Origin: Mucor racemosus
Taxonomy: Eukaryota > Mucoromycota > Mucoromycetes > Mucorales > Mucoraceae
NCBI GenBank assembly: GCA_027405735.1
Contig: JAPEHQ010000003.1
Location: 2,604,001 to 2,668,000 of the forward strand
Direction: 5' to 3'
DNA length: 64,000 bases
Of this stretch, positions 31,359 to 42,507 are shown piece after piece; the first letter of the stretch is position 1; the number at the start of each line of letters is the position of its first letter. Under the pieces are notes generated by a model. The model was not told the DNA's origin. It ran no database searches and saw only the letters and a list, made by a program, of their open reading frames with translations. The translations under genes were made by a program, and so were the position numbers.

Positions 31359-32805
31359 TTATCCGTCATTATCACCGAAAAAATCGCTTAACGTATCAAG
31401 AAAACTGCCTTGATCATCAGGGTTACTCACACCAGCCTGTTCATCAGATAACCATGGATCTCCCCATTCATTTGTGTTATTTGGTTCCGAAGGTGGAGGT
31501 GGAGGCATAGAATCTCCACCAAAACTACCACCACCTCCTACTGCTGCACCAGTTCCTACACCAGTTGCTCCACCAGCAACATCTGTTGTAGATGTAGGAT
31601 CATCTTCATTGTCTACTCCGCTGGCACCACCGCCCATGCCAAACATTGGGAAGGGCATGAATCCACCACCACTATAATAAGGTAATAAGTATACATTATA
31701 TAGTTTGACCCTGTTACTATTCTACTTTACCCATGACTTGAATGTCTTGAAAAATAATCAAAATCAATAGACACGGCACAGGCCAATGTCACTGCTCTCT
31801 CATCTAATGTCATTCCTCGAGAATTTCCATCTACAGCATCCATACGGAGAACATATTCACCAGTGTCTGTAAAGATTTCTCTTGCAAATCCTACAAAATT
31901 ACGACTGACATTACCAAGAGTACCACCATGTTCATCTTGAAGATTGAAATCCCAACCCAAGAAAGGTGTATCAATGGAAGCAAATTGATTAGTTCTATGA
32001 AAAATGTCAATACAAATTTTCCATACATCTGCACATTTTTGCAAAACATCATTTACCCTACAAACAAATCGTATTTTCTACGAACTAAATTCCAACGTTG
32101 TTGAACTTCACCAACAAGTTCATCATCGGCTGTGTAGATGAAAATACGACTATTGACCAAAGAATAAGGACGAACAATCTTGAAAGCTACTTCACCTTGA
32201 GTATTTAAAATGGTAGCATTCATTTTACGATGGGTTCTAAGCAATTGTCTACTGATAGATTTTCCAAAACCCTCTTCCTCTGCAATATAACCAATATGAT
32301 TTCCTTGAGGATCCATAATTTTGTATCTGTTTGCTTGCTCATATCCTAAAAATACATTCATCATTTCTAATTCTCTGCCAACAACAATTGCAGATTGAGT
32401 CAACAAGGCTGCTCCCCGAGAATCAGGTTTGACAACTTGATGTTCGTTATCAATTGGTACTTCTACTAGTGTATCAATGGTAGATTGTGCATCTTGAGAA
32501 GGTGCTGGTTTCTCATACAATAAAGCTTCTTCTGTTGCAATTTTAGGTCCCATTTCTTCTACTGCATTTCGAATTGGTTTGCTACGAATGGGTTCAACAT
32601 GATTAAGAACTCGACTACGCGGACCTAAATACAAGTTAGCACTTGTTTAATATCAGCAGTGTTTTAATCTTTTGTTTTTACCTGGTTGACGAGGTCTACG
32701 AAGAGAGGAATAAGCTTGTCTTGTTGGTCTAATAAGCTGTTGATTACGGAGCAAAGATTGTCTTTCCAACGTTCTCGTTAATATCAATAATCTACTTTTA
32801 TACAT
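31359..32805 (-). CDS. Phospholipid scramblase family protein, Aim25-like (422 aa)
   Basis: Lipid scramblase homologue, probably mitochondrial like yeast Aim25. Exons: 32805-32682, 32624-32057, 31994-31731, 31671-31359; all in frame, introns 57-62 bp. The N terminus MYKSRLLILTRTLERQSLLR is basic and Leu-rich, like a presequence. The scramblase domain covers about residues 105-310: SAIVVGRELEMMNVFLGYEQANRYKI, ILNTQGEVAFKIVRP, SRIFIYTADDELVGEVQQRW, LVRRKYDLFV, GREIFTDTG-like FAREIFTDTGEYVLRMD, and LDERAVTLACAVSIDFDYFSRHS. The C-terminal tail is Gly-rich then acidic (DFFGDNDG). The gene diverges from TTC4 by 184 bp and lies 51 bp upstream of the glycosidase start. Confidence 0.92.
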
Positions 32806-32989
32806 TGTAAAGGAAAATAAACCCAAGAATTAATGCGGGGCAGCCCTAATTTGTAGGTTGCTTTAATCATTGATGGTAGTGGTGGCTTGTAAACTTTTGC
32901 TGCGATGCAAGTAGAGAGCTTTCCTGGAGTTTTTTTTTTTTTTTTTTAAAAAAAAAAACATTCTACTACCTTCTATTCATATCATCAAA
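32806..32989. promoter_or_regulatory. Divergent promoter between scramblase and TTC4 genes
   Basis: 184 bp separates the two start codons. It contains a T run followed by an A run (about 32932-32958), a rigid poly(dT)/poly(dA) block of the type that keeps promoters nucleosome-free. No TATA box was recognised on either side. Confidence 0.55.
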
Positions 32990-34185
32990 ATGGCAGAACA
33001 ACAACCTATCGATAATAATGTCAATACTGCTGAAGCAGGACCCGCAAAATTCAGAAGTCAATTTGCCATGGATTTCGATAATCTGGACGAGGAGTTATCC
33101 AAAGTACCGCTCTTCATGTCAGATTTACCAGCAGAAGAAAATGATACTTTGGCAGCGCTCCAATCACTTGTTTTTGATGGTACACCTGAAGGTAAAGAGA
33201 ACAATCAAATTCAAACCAGCTTAAATTTAACGTCATTTCTTTACTGTTAGAGGTGGCACAAAACTTTAGAGAACAAGGCAATGATTGTTTCCGTGCTGGT
33301 AAAGCAAAGTACCCTGATGCCATTGCTTATTACACAAAAGCTATTGATACAGACTGCAACGACACAAGTATTATGGAAGCTTGTTTAGCTAATAGAGCAG
33401 CATGTAATTTAGAATTGAAGAATTACGGTCGTGTATTGACTGATTGTAGCAAATGTTTGAAGATCAATCCTCAAAATATCAAAGCTTGGTATCGATCTGC
33501 TAAAGCACTTTTTGCGCTTGACAAATTAGTTGAAACTATTGATTGTTGTGATCATGCGTTGCAAGTAGATGCTGAAAATAAACCTATTCAAGATATCCGC
33601 CAACAAGCCTCGAAACGTAAAGCTATGATTGATGAAAAGATTAGACAGAAAGAAGAAAGGGAGGAGCGTGAGCGTAATAAAAAGCAAATCTTGGAAGATG
33701 CCTTCAAGGTATAGATATATTGCAAAAAAAAAAAAACAAACATATAACTAATCCAGTACACATAGGAACGTAATATTAAAATTCAAGTAGAGGATAAAGA
33801 TGTTAGAGAAAAGGCAAACATTGAATACGATCATGAAACTCAAACCATCAATTGGCCAGTATTCTTTTTGTACCCAGAATACAAGGAAAGTGATTATATT
33901 CAATCATTCAACGAAACAAATACATTCCAAGATCATTTAGAAATCATGTTTGAGCAACCTGCACCTTGGGATCTTCGTAATGAATACACAATCGACAATA
34001 TCGAAATTTATTTTGAGGATATTCGTGGTTTGAACCCAAAACTCATCAAAATCGGTAAAAAGTTGCCACTTGGTAAGGTTTTATCGCTCGATCAGTATAT
34101 TATTAAGAACGGTGTACCTTCTTTTATCATTTTACCTAAAAACTCACCATTTAAACAAGAGTTTATTGACAAATTCAAGAAATAA
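32990..34185 (+). CDS. CNS1: TTC4/Cns1-like TPR co-chaperone of Hsp90 (359 aa)
   Basis: Hsp90/Hsp70 co-chaperone, essential in yeast. Exons 32990-33191, 33251-33708 and 33766-34185 join in frame. Residues about 70-190 hold three TPR units: FREQGNDCFRAGKAKYPDAIAYYTKAI, ACLANRAACNLELKNYGRVLTDCSKCL, and NIKAWYRSAKALFALDKL. A charged helix follows (EEREERERNKKQ). The C-terminal wheel domain carries INWPVFFLYPEYKESDYIQSF, FEQPAPWDLRNEYTIDNIEIYFED and a last block ending at FIILPKNSPFKQEF. The N terminus has the acidic EELSKVPLFM segment typical of TTC4. Symbol given by homology. Confidence 0.93.
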
Positions 34186-35404
34186 AAATAATATACATTT
34201 AGAAAGTGCCGCTCAAAATATGCATTTTAGGTGATCTCAATATGATCGAATTTTGCGTATTTTAAATCTATTAATTGCAAAATAAATATCATAGAAGTGA
34301 ACTTGACTTGCTAGATGATGCATATTGAGGGTTATATCTTTCTTGGCCACTTTCAAAACTCGAGAAACAATTCCTTGAAAAACATATTTTATTCGATTTT
34401 TTTGCGTCGGTGATTCAATTAACGAAATTTCCCTCTCGATTCTGAAAAAAAAAGCCAAATTGACAACTTTTAAGATTCAAAGGATTTTTTATCGATTAAA
34501 CGAATAATAAGCATACACTTTTTCTATGATCAACTTCATAGTACACTTTTAGCTCTATCTAATAGTATTTTTATTTTTTATTAGAATCACATTAAATTTT
34601 GATCTATTACCGAATTTCAAAAAAGTGGTTTTTTAAGAAAATATTAATATTCTCGATAAAAAACATGCAACTTAGCGCTTTCCAGCAATAGAATAAACTT
34701 TTACGGTTATTTTGTATTAGCATATATCTTAGTCAAAAATGCCATTTTTTGGGTGAAAATTTCAATTTTGTCAAAAATGCAAATTTACCCTTATGATACC
34801 TCATGGAAAATCACGATGAAATCAAAAATTTGCAAGATGCTAATAATTACTTTAGGATACATCTATTGAACGAGAGCAATCGTTTGGTATGCTTTAAAAT
34901 ACTGGGAGATGCTTGTAACTATCAGAATTCGCTTTTTAAAGTGCCAAATTATGCCATTTTGGTGAAATAATGACCTTTTCGCTGTACGTTTCTCGGAAAA
35001 GATACTGGTTTTTGCAATTTCTTTTGTATACAACGGTAACTCTACATCTGAGCTATATTACTGCCCACAAAAAGTATCCGGTCAGCAATTCTAATTTTGG
35101 GTACAGCACAGTTTGATCTATACAGCAGTTTATGAATAAATCATATTTCCATCAGAGAATTTATAAATATATCATAATCTAGAGCCGAAATCCTTGTTAT
35201 TTAATTTTTGAAGATCTGGATACTTTTACAAATAAAGTGCATAAAGATGCCCATATTTTGTATTTATGATCAAATAACAACTAAATAAAACACTTTTATC
35301 TGATCAAACCCTCAGCTGATAAAGCAATAAAATTTTATGTCTTTTTGTTGTAACTAAATAAGGTATGCAAGAAAAGTCTTTTTTTTTATTATTGTTATTT
35401 CTAA
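34186..35404. other. Intergenic region, 1.2 kb, no gene seen
   Basis: AT-rich, low complexity in part. No frame longer than chance and no second copy in the window, though the base texture resembles the dispersed family B and E repeats and it may be an old repeat. Confidence 0.45.
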
Positions 35405-36100
35405 TTACAATTGATTGTGATGAATAGATTCAAAGCTTTCGATTGAATCACTTCTCTTTTCCTCATTTAAATCAGACCAACTAGATTCTGATTTATCAGC
35501 AGGTAATGTTGGTGATGATTTTCCAACAAAAAAATCATCTGAAAATGGATTTGCATCTTCTTCTGGAGTAGTGTCATGAATTACACCTGTTATACTGTTG
35601 CCCTTTGAACGAATTAATTGTCTGCTTCTTTCCAGTTCTTCCTCTTCTCTAAGTAACAATTCATTTTCCCTTTCTAAAAGGCTTTTGCGATTAGAAATAG
35701 AGCGTTCCATCTCGGAAAATTCATAAATGGGTAAAGGCTAGACGTTAAATAAAGCTAATTAATCACCAATAAAATCAATAGATTTATAAATTACCTCTTC
35801 AATTATAGTATTATTTCTACGCTGTCTCAATTCACTTGATTGTAATGAGTCTCTTTTTTGTTTCCAAATGCCCAATGGCTCATCATCATCATCATCATCA
35901 TCATTATCAGATTCATCATCATGAAAGATTGTTACTGGTATATATTGATTTTTTTCATTATGCATTCTCACATATTCTTCATATTCTCTCTGTTCTTTTC
36001 TATCATTGTGCCATTCATATAAAGTGTTGACAGCTTCATATCCACCCCAGAAAACAAAAGCACCACCTAAAATGATAGCAATGACAGCAGCGGGATGCAT
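35405..36100 (-). CDS. Hypothetical acidic single-pass membrane protein (212 aa)
   Basis: Not recognised. Exons 36100-35795 and 35737-35405 join in frame through a 57 bp intron (GTAATT...GTCTAG). Residues about 3-25 (PAAVIAIILGGAFVFWGGYEA) form one membrane segment at the N terminus. Then come a basic charged helix (WHNDRKEQREYEEYVRMHNEK), an Asp run from ATC/GAT repeats (about residues 62-72), and a coiled-coil-like segment (LLERENELLLREEEELERSRQL). The C-terminal tail is rich in Ser, Asp and Glu with an NPF-type tripeptide (DANPFSDDFF), often a ligand of EH domains. It could be a membrane-anchored adaptor; that is inference. Both halves share a consistent splice, which supports a real gene. 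Confidence 0.7.
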
Positions 36101-36437
36101 TATCGAAATAAATAATGTTTGTAAGGAAAAGAAGAATAGAAAGAGAAAAAAAAGATATATATATATATATATGCAAATAACGAAAAGCCACTGTAATTAT
36201 TTGCCTTTTATACATCACATGAATTCATATAAATATAACTTTTTCAATTCGCATTTCTGGAAAGGACATGTAGTTGGATTTTCATACATATTCGCCGCCT
36301 CAAAATGTCAAATGTTTGCTTTGTGCACAACAAAAGGTACCACACTTTATCCGTGACTAGATCCCGGATGCGAGATTGTATATAACTCTTATATTTAGCC
36401 ATTGACCCTAGTTCAATTAAACCTTTCTAATTGCAAA

Positions 36438-39377
36438 ATGTTTGCAATATCAAAGCATATTGTTCATACACAACAATGGTAACTGATATTTCATATTAAA
36501 TCCATGTTGTTTAAACCAACCTCATCATTTTAGTGGTTCATATCAATCCCGAACATTATTTACATCACTTCGAAATGTGTTTTCAAAGTATTTACACAAA
36601 ATTGAAACGAAAAAAATAAAATTCACTGAGAAAATATGTAATTATAGAACAAAAAATAAGGTGCCTATACCTAAAACAGTGAGCGATATTCAATTACATC
36701 ATGGAAAAGCACGACAAGATTTATTCTCATGGATGGAATCCTTGTCAGATCAAGTAAACAACAAAGAGAGAAACATTTTTGCATAATTGGCCAAAATCAC
36801 CATGGCAACTAATTTTTGAAATTTATAGCATTTAGGATCCTACATAAAAGCAGAAAATGAGTAAGTTTTGTATGCGAAATGCCGAGAAAAATGCATTTAA
36901 GGTTTCCTTTTTATTTTTATATTTCAAAAGATTCACACGTCAATCCATGCGTCAACACAAGTTTTTACATAAAATTGTCTTACAAGAAATGAAACGAAGA
37001 TTATACATACCAAATGTATTACCGCCATTAAAAACAGTAGCGAATGGATATGAATATTACTCAACTACATCAGCATATGGCATGGTTTATTTGAGAAAGA
37101 AATTGGGCGAAGGAAGAGATGCACCAGAGGTAAAATCTACCAAAGGACAGCAAGTTCAATTTACTCATCATTTACATTATAGCAAGTATTACTAAATTCA
37201 GGATTTTTGAGGTCAATGAACATGTCAGTTCGTAAAGTATTACTTTCGCCAGATCATTCAATATTTGCTTATAATACAGAAAGAGAGGGTGTGGAATATG
37301 GTGAATTACATTTTAAAGATTTAAATAATAGAGCAGATTGGGAGGTAGATTTTTCTATTTTTGCATTATTTAGATATTTACCCTTGTTATTTTTAGAATG
37401 AAGTTTTGGATAATGTCTTTAATTTTGTTTGGGCTAATGATCAAGTTGTTTACTATACAGTACCAAATGCTCAGTTGAGACCATACCAGGTAAATTGACT
37501 AGAAAATGATTTCAGAATATACATTAATTATTATAAAAAAAAAGGTATATGCTCATGTTATTGGTACAGAACAATCGCAAGATGTTCTAGTTTATGAGGA
37601 ATTAGATGACACAGTTTTTGTTGATATTACTAGTTCAAAAGATGGAGTAAGAAGCAAAACGATTATGGATATGTGCACAATTACTTATATTGCCGAAATA
37701 GAACTATGTTACAATCAATGCAAATTCGCTTTCATCTTCCGAAGTAAGAGTAATCAAGTCAAATCATGACTATACAAACAAAACTGCACCAAACATACAA
37801 CTAGTAAAATCTCGCGTTCCAGGTGTAGAATACTATGTGGATCATCATGATGATACTTTTTATATATTGACAAATGCTGACAATGCAAAAAACTTTAAAT
37901 TAGTACACACACCAGACCATGCTATTGGAAAATCAAATTGGAAAGATTTGATTACAATGGAGTCTACAGAGAAAATAGAGGATGTTGATTTATTTCATGT
38001 AAGCCTCATATAAACAATTTTGTAGATTACAACTAATATTTTTTGACTAGAATAACGTAGTTATCTATGGTCGGAGAGATGGGTTACCTATGATATTATG
38101 CCATGATGTACGTACAAAAGAGACACATCAAGTGCAATTACCTGAAAAGTTTTGTGTTTTGAATCCTGGAACTAATCTAGTAAGTAATTTCTATTCGAAA
38201 AAACGGTACAAGAGCTAATTTTGTTTTGACAGGATTTCAATACGGATGTATTCCGCTTTTCTGTAATTTCACCTTTTACACATGAATCTACCTATGAATA
38301 TGACATGTCTACGCGAAAACTACATCCTATTCGTGTACAGACCATTCAAAGTAAGTGGAAGCTATGGCACTTTATTATTATATTAATCAAAGGCATTGCA
38401 GAATTTGATAGATCAAAGTATACTTGCAGTCAAATACATGTCAAATCACACGATGATAAACAAATTCCTGTAACTCTTATACATCAAAAGAACATAAAAC
38501 TCAACGGAAGGTATTACCGCAATTAAGGATAAAAAAAGAAGACTTTATACTGACATGTACTATTTAGAAACCCTGTGCTCATGAGATCGTATGGTGCTTA
38601 TGGTACTTCTACAGATATCGAATTTCGAGTAGAGCAATTCCCTTTAATTGAACGTGGTTGGGTGATTGCATTGGCTCATGTTCGGTAATAACAATGATAA
38701 ATGTAATGCAAAATCAACCAAAAAAGTACTCATCGTTTATATTTACAAAAAAAAGAGGAGGAGGAGAACTAGGTAAAGATTGGTACGAAGATGGAAAGTT
38801 AGACAAGAAAATGAACAGTTTCAAGGATTTCATATCAGTCGCAGATCATTTAGTGAAATCTAAATTGACTTCACCCGAGCATCTCACTGCCATGGGCACT
38901 AGCGCAGGTGGTTTGCTTGTTGGTGCAATGTTACATATGAGACCAGATTTATTCAAGGCACTTGTACTCAAGGTGCCATTTGTTGATCCCCTTTCTTCTA
39001 TGCTTAACCCTGAACTTCCTTTAACTCAAATCGAATATCCTGAATGGGGAAATCCAACAGAAGATGCAAAGGCATATGATCTCATTGAATCATATTCTCC
39101 ATATGAAAACATCAATGCAGACTTGTTTAAATCTCGCTCTACCTTGCCATCATTATTTGTCACTGGAGGCATGAAGGACCAACGTGTAGCTTATTGGCAA
39201 CCGCTAAAATTTGTTGCTCGTCTTCGTCATTTTACACCGCCTACATTTAATAATACTACATTATTGAAAATGGACCTTGATCGTGGTCATTTCGGAGGTG
39301 GTGGATCTGAGCAGGACTCTAGATTATCAGACGTAGCTGAACAGATGGCATTTTTAATATCGCAGGTGCAGAAATAA
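36438..39377 (+). CDS. Prolyl oligopeptidase family S9A, oligopeptidase B-like (746 aa)
   Basis: Serine peptidase expected to cut short peptides after basic residues. Thirteen exons: 36438-36478, 36534-36753, 36829-36860, 36931-37129, 37183-37344, 37397-37489, 37545-37646, 37702-37998, 38051-38179, 38233-38350, 38402-38510, 38568-38684, 38756-39377; phases agree throughout. The N-terminal beta-propeller region includes DLFSWMESLSDQ, NMSVRKVLLSPDHSIFAYN and YVTINANSLSSSEVRVI. The catalytic domain has RSYGAYG, HVRGGGELGKDWYEDGK, the nucleophile in GTSAGG, the Asp in GGMKDQRVAYWQP, and the His in DRGHFGGGG. The first 40 residues are basic and could be a mitochondrial presequence. The last acceptor (AAAAAAAAG) is weak but fixed by frame. 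Confidence 0.9.
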
Positions 39378-40047
39378 ATGATTTATTTACTGTAAAGTGG
39401 GCTTTTTTCACTAATATACTCCAATTGATGTTTTGATATGTCGATTTTAAAGAATTTTTCTGGAATGAATTTTGGTAATAACAATACCTAGTTTTTTTTA
39501 ATCGCTTCTTTATCACTTAAAGTATACTTTACCATTATTTTATTTGCCAGAATATTCATCTGGATCACTTTATATTCGATTGAAGGCATGTCTTATTTGG
39601 GACTAATTTCGGTATTCTGCTCGTGGTGGCTATAGCTTGAAGTGCTATTTAAATAATGCATAAATCTAGTTACACAGGATAAATCGTAGCTGAACATTTT
39701 ACGTCAATTCATATCGGAAGTTTTTTCGTATTTGGTATTTATTCATGTGTTTTGTCGACAAATGTTTGTTATGATTTATATGATTTTCCAAATGTCATGT
39801 CATCTAATTTAATCGAAAAAAAAGACATGTGCAATACTATGCTAATGCCGATCATTTGCGATAGTTGCATACAACGTCAATTGATCACTCAAACATTAGA
39901 CATGCATCTAGAATTAGCATGTTGATAGATCGGAGCTCCCTTTCCTTTCCAAATCTATACTAATTAACAGTCAGCAAAAACTGATTTAATGCCTCGTCTT
40001 CCCATCCTCCCTTTGCTTTCTCTTTCTTTAATTATCAACTCGATTAG
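39378..40047. other. Intergenic region, no gene seen
   Basis: Holds the 3' flank of the peptidase gene and the promoter of the mannosidase gene, with a CT-rich segment (about 39996-40040) just before the ATG. Confidence 0.5.
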
Positions 40048-42330
40048 ATGCCTCAACAGACATTAATCTCGAAAATCCCGCATAGATGGAGAGTAATCAG
40101 TGTAATTTTTATTTGCTTTTTAATTGTCTTATCTACGTATCATTTTAGATACTCAAATGACGATGCATCTACCTGGAGAGAATTAATATTACAAGATAAA
40201 GATTCTGCTACAAACAACAAGCCCAAAGAAGATACCTCGGTAGATTCTGCAAATGAGATCAAGCAATTTCAATCACAGTTGCCGAAAATTCAAGCTACTT
40301 TTGATGTTGAAACTGACGAGGAAAAGCAATCAAGAGAGATTAGAAGAGAGGCTGTAAAGGCATCATTCATGCATGCTTGGAATGGATACAAGAAATACGC
40401 TATGGGAGCAGATGAATTAAAACCACTATCCAATAAAACTAATAATCCATTTGGAGGTTTAGGCGCAACTATGATTGATAGTTTGAGTACTATGCTCGTC
40501 ATGGAATTGGATCAAGAATTTGAACATGTATTACCTCTAGTAGAAAGATTGAATGTACATGTCAATGAATCGTTGAGTGTTTTCGAGACAACTATACGTT
40601 ATATCGGGGGACTTTTGAGTGCTTATGAGCTATCGGATCACCCAAATAAAGACATTTTGTTGAGTAAAGCAGAAGAATTAGCCATCGCATTACTGCCAGC
40701 TTTTGATACACCATATGGGATTCCATATTACAAATTCAATCCTATAACGTATGTTTTATAATAATATATTGAAAAAAAAACCCCCCTTAATAATGTAATT
40801 TAATAGCCTCGGTTACGAAACTTACCACACTTATTTAGCTGATATGGCTACCATTCAATTAGAGTTTTTCACTCTTTCACATTACACTGGAAATCCAATA
40901 TATGCAGAAAAGGTACTATTTCTCTTCTTTTTTTTCAAACAAATTGACCGATTATTAACGTGGCTTTCTTCTTTTGCAAAGGCTCAAGCAATTACTGATT
41001 TTTTGGATTCGTACAAGCGAAGCGAATATAAATATGGCACAATCCTTCCTGGTCTGTTTCCTAACGAGATTAACGTTAAAACAGGAAAATTTCGACTTTG
41101 TATGTAATATTATTTATCTTGAATAACTGATTTGTCTAATAATTTGATATTTATTTTATAGCTCCCATTGGATTTGGTGCAATGGGCGATAGTGCATATG
41201 AGGTTTGTATAATGTAAAAATATTTCAATAATTGATATCTAAATGATAATCTACACACATTTTAGTACTTTTTGAAGGAACATATCTTTACAGATGGCCG
41301 AGTATCCCAATATTCTAGGATGTGTAAGCAAATTGTTGGCAAAATATATATCGTTAGCTTTTCATTAACATGAGGATTTATCGATAGATGAACAGGCAAT
41401 CGATACAATGAAAGCCAATATGCTGGTTCAGATACCAGGCACAAAAATGTTGCATCTTCCAACTTATGATATCAAACGACGCAAGGTGGAAGACAAAATG
41501 GATCATTTGGTATATTTCATAATAGGTGTACTTTTTATTTTTTTGCTAGACTTCTAATTTTACTTTAACAGACATGCTTTGTCCCAGGCATGCTAGCTAT
41601 GGGTGCCAAAGTATTAAATCGCCCTGAAGATATGAATATTGCAAAGGGAATTTTAGATGCTTGCGTCCACATGTATCGCTCATCAGGCACAAATCTCTCG
41701 CCTGATGTATGGGTAATTGATAATGATGAATTTTTACCTTATAGTAAGTATACTTTTGGAAAGACAAAAGAAGAAGTAAGTAAGCTTGGCGAATGGTGGA
41801 ATAAATTGGCCGGTCCAGTGTTATATGACCAAGCTGAAGTACCCAATACCAAAAATCGCACAATAGAAGCAGCAGCCAAATTACCTATTGGTGTAGTTTT
41901 TACAGATGATTCTCGTTATTTACTACGTCCAGAAACGCTTGAAAGCTTGTTTGTTCTTTACAGAATAACAGGAGATCCAAGATACCAAGAATACGGCTGG
42001 GAGATTTACCAAGCTATTGAAAAGTATTGTAAAACACCTAGTGCTTATGCATCAGTAAAAAATATCCATGCGCATAAAAAGAAGCCGTTTATGAATCAAA
42101 TCGATAGCATGGAAACGTAAGTTATCAAAAGTGGATATAGTTTTTTTTATTTGAATACTAATTCTTTATTGATTGTATTTCTTAGATTTTTACTTGCAGA
42201 AACATTCAAGTATCTCTATTTGCTTTTTAGTCCACCAAATGTTATCTCTCTCGATGAATACGTGCTGAATACAGAAGCCCATCCACTCAAGAGACGTCCA
42301 TTTAAGGCGCAATTCAAGATTAGACATTAG
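40048..42330 (+). CDS. Class I alpha-1,2-mannosidase, GH47 (611 aa)
   Basis: Trims mannose from N-glycans in the ER or Golgi. Eight exons: 40048-40748, 40807-40912, 40982-41099, 41162-41202, 41266-41323, 41388-41509, 41572-42116, 42186-42330, all in frame. The N terminus is a type II anchor: cytoplasmic [15 protein letters not shown], then membrane segment [18 protein letters not shown]. The GH47 barrel begins at about residue 105: [112 protein letters not shown], and the C-terminal [14 protein letters not shown]...VLNTEAHPL. The Thr of NTEAHPL ligates calcium in this family. It converges with the next gene, 177 bp apart. Confidence 0.93.
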
Positions 42331-42507
42331 ACATGTTTTTCATCAACACAAAATGTTCTTTATTGCCATATCTTATGTATTTCAAATTAAATAGTTAAAT
42401 ATTCATACTAAATATACATAAATTGCAAGATATTATGATACTGCCACAGGCAGTATTATAATATAATTGTACAACAATGATTTATTTTTAATCATAAACC
42501 ACGCAAT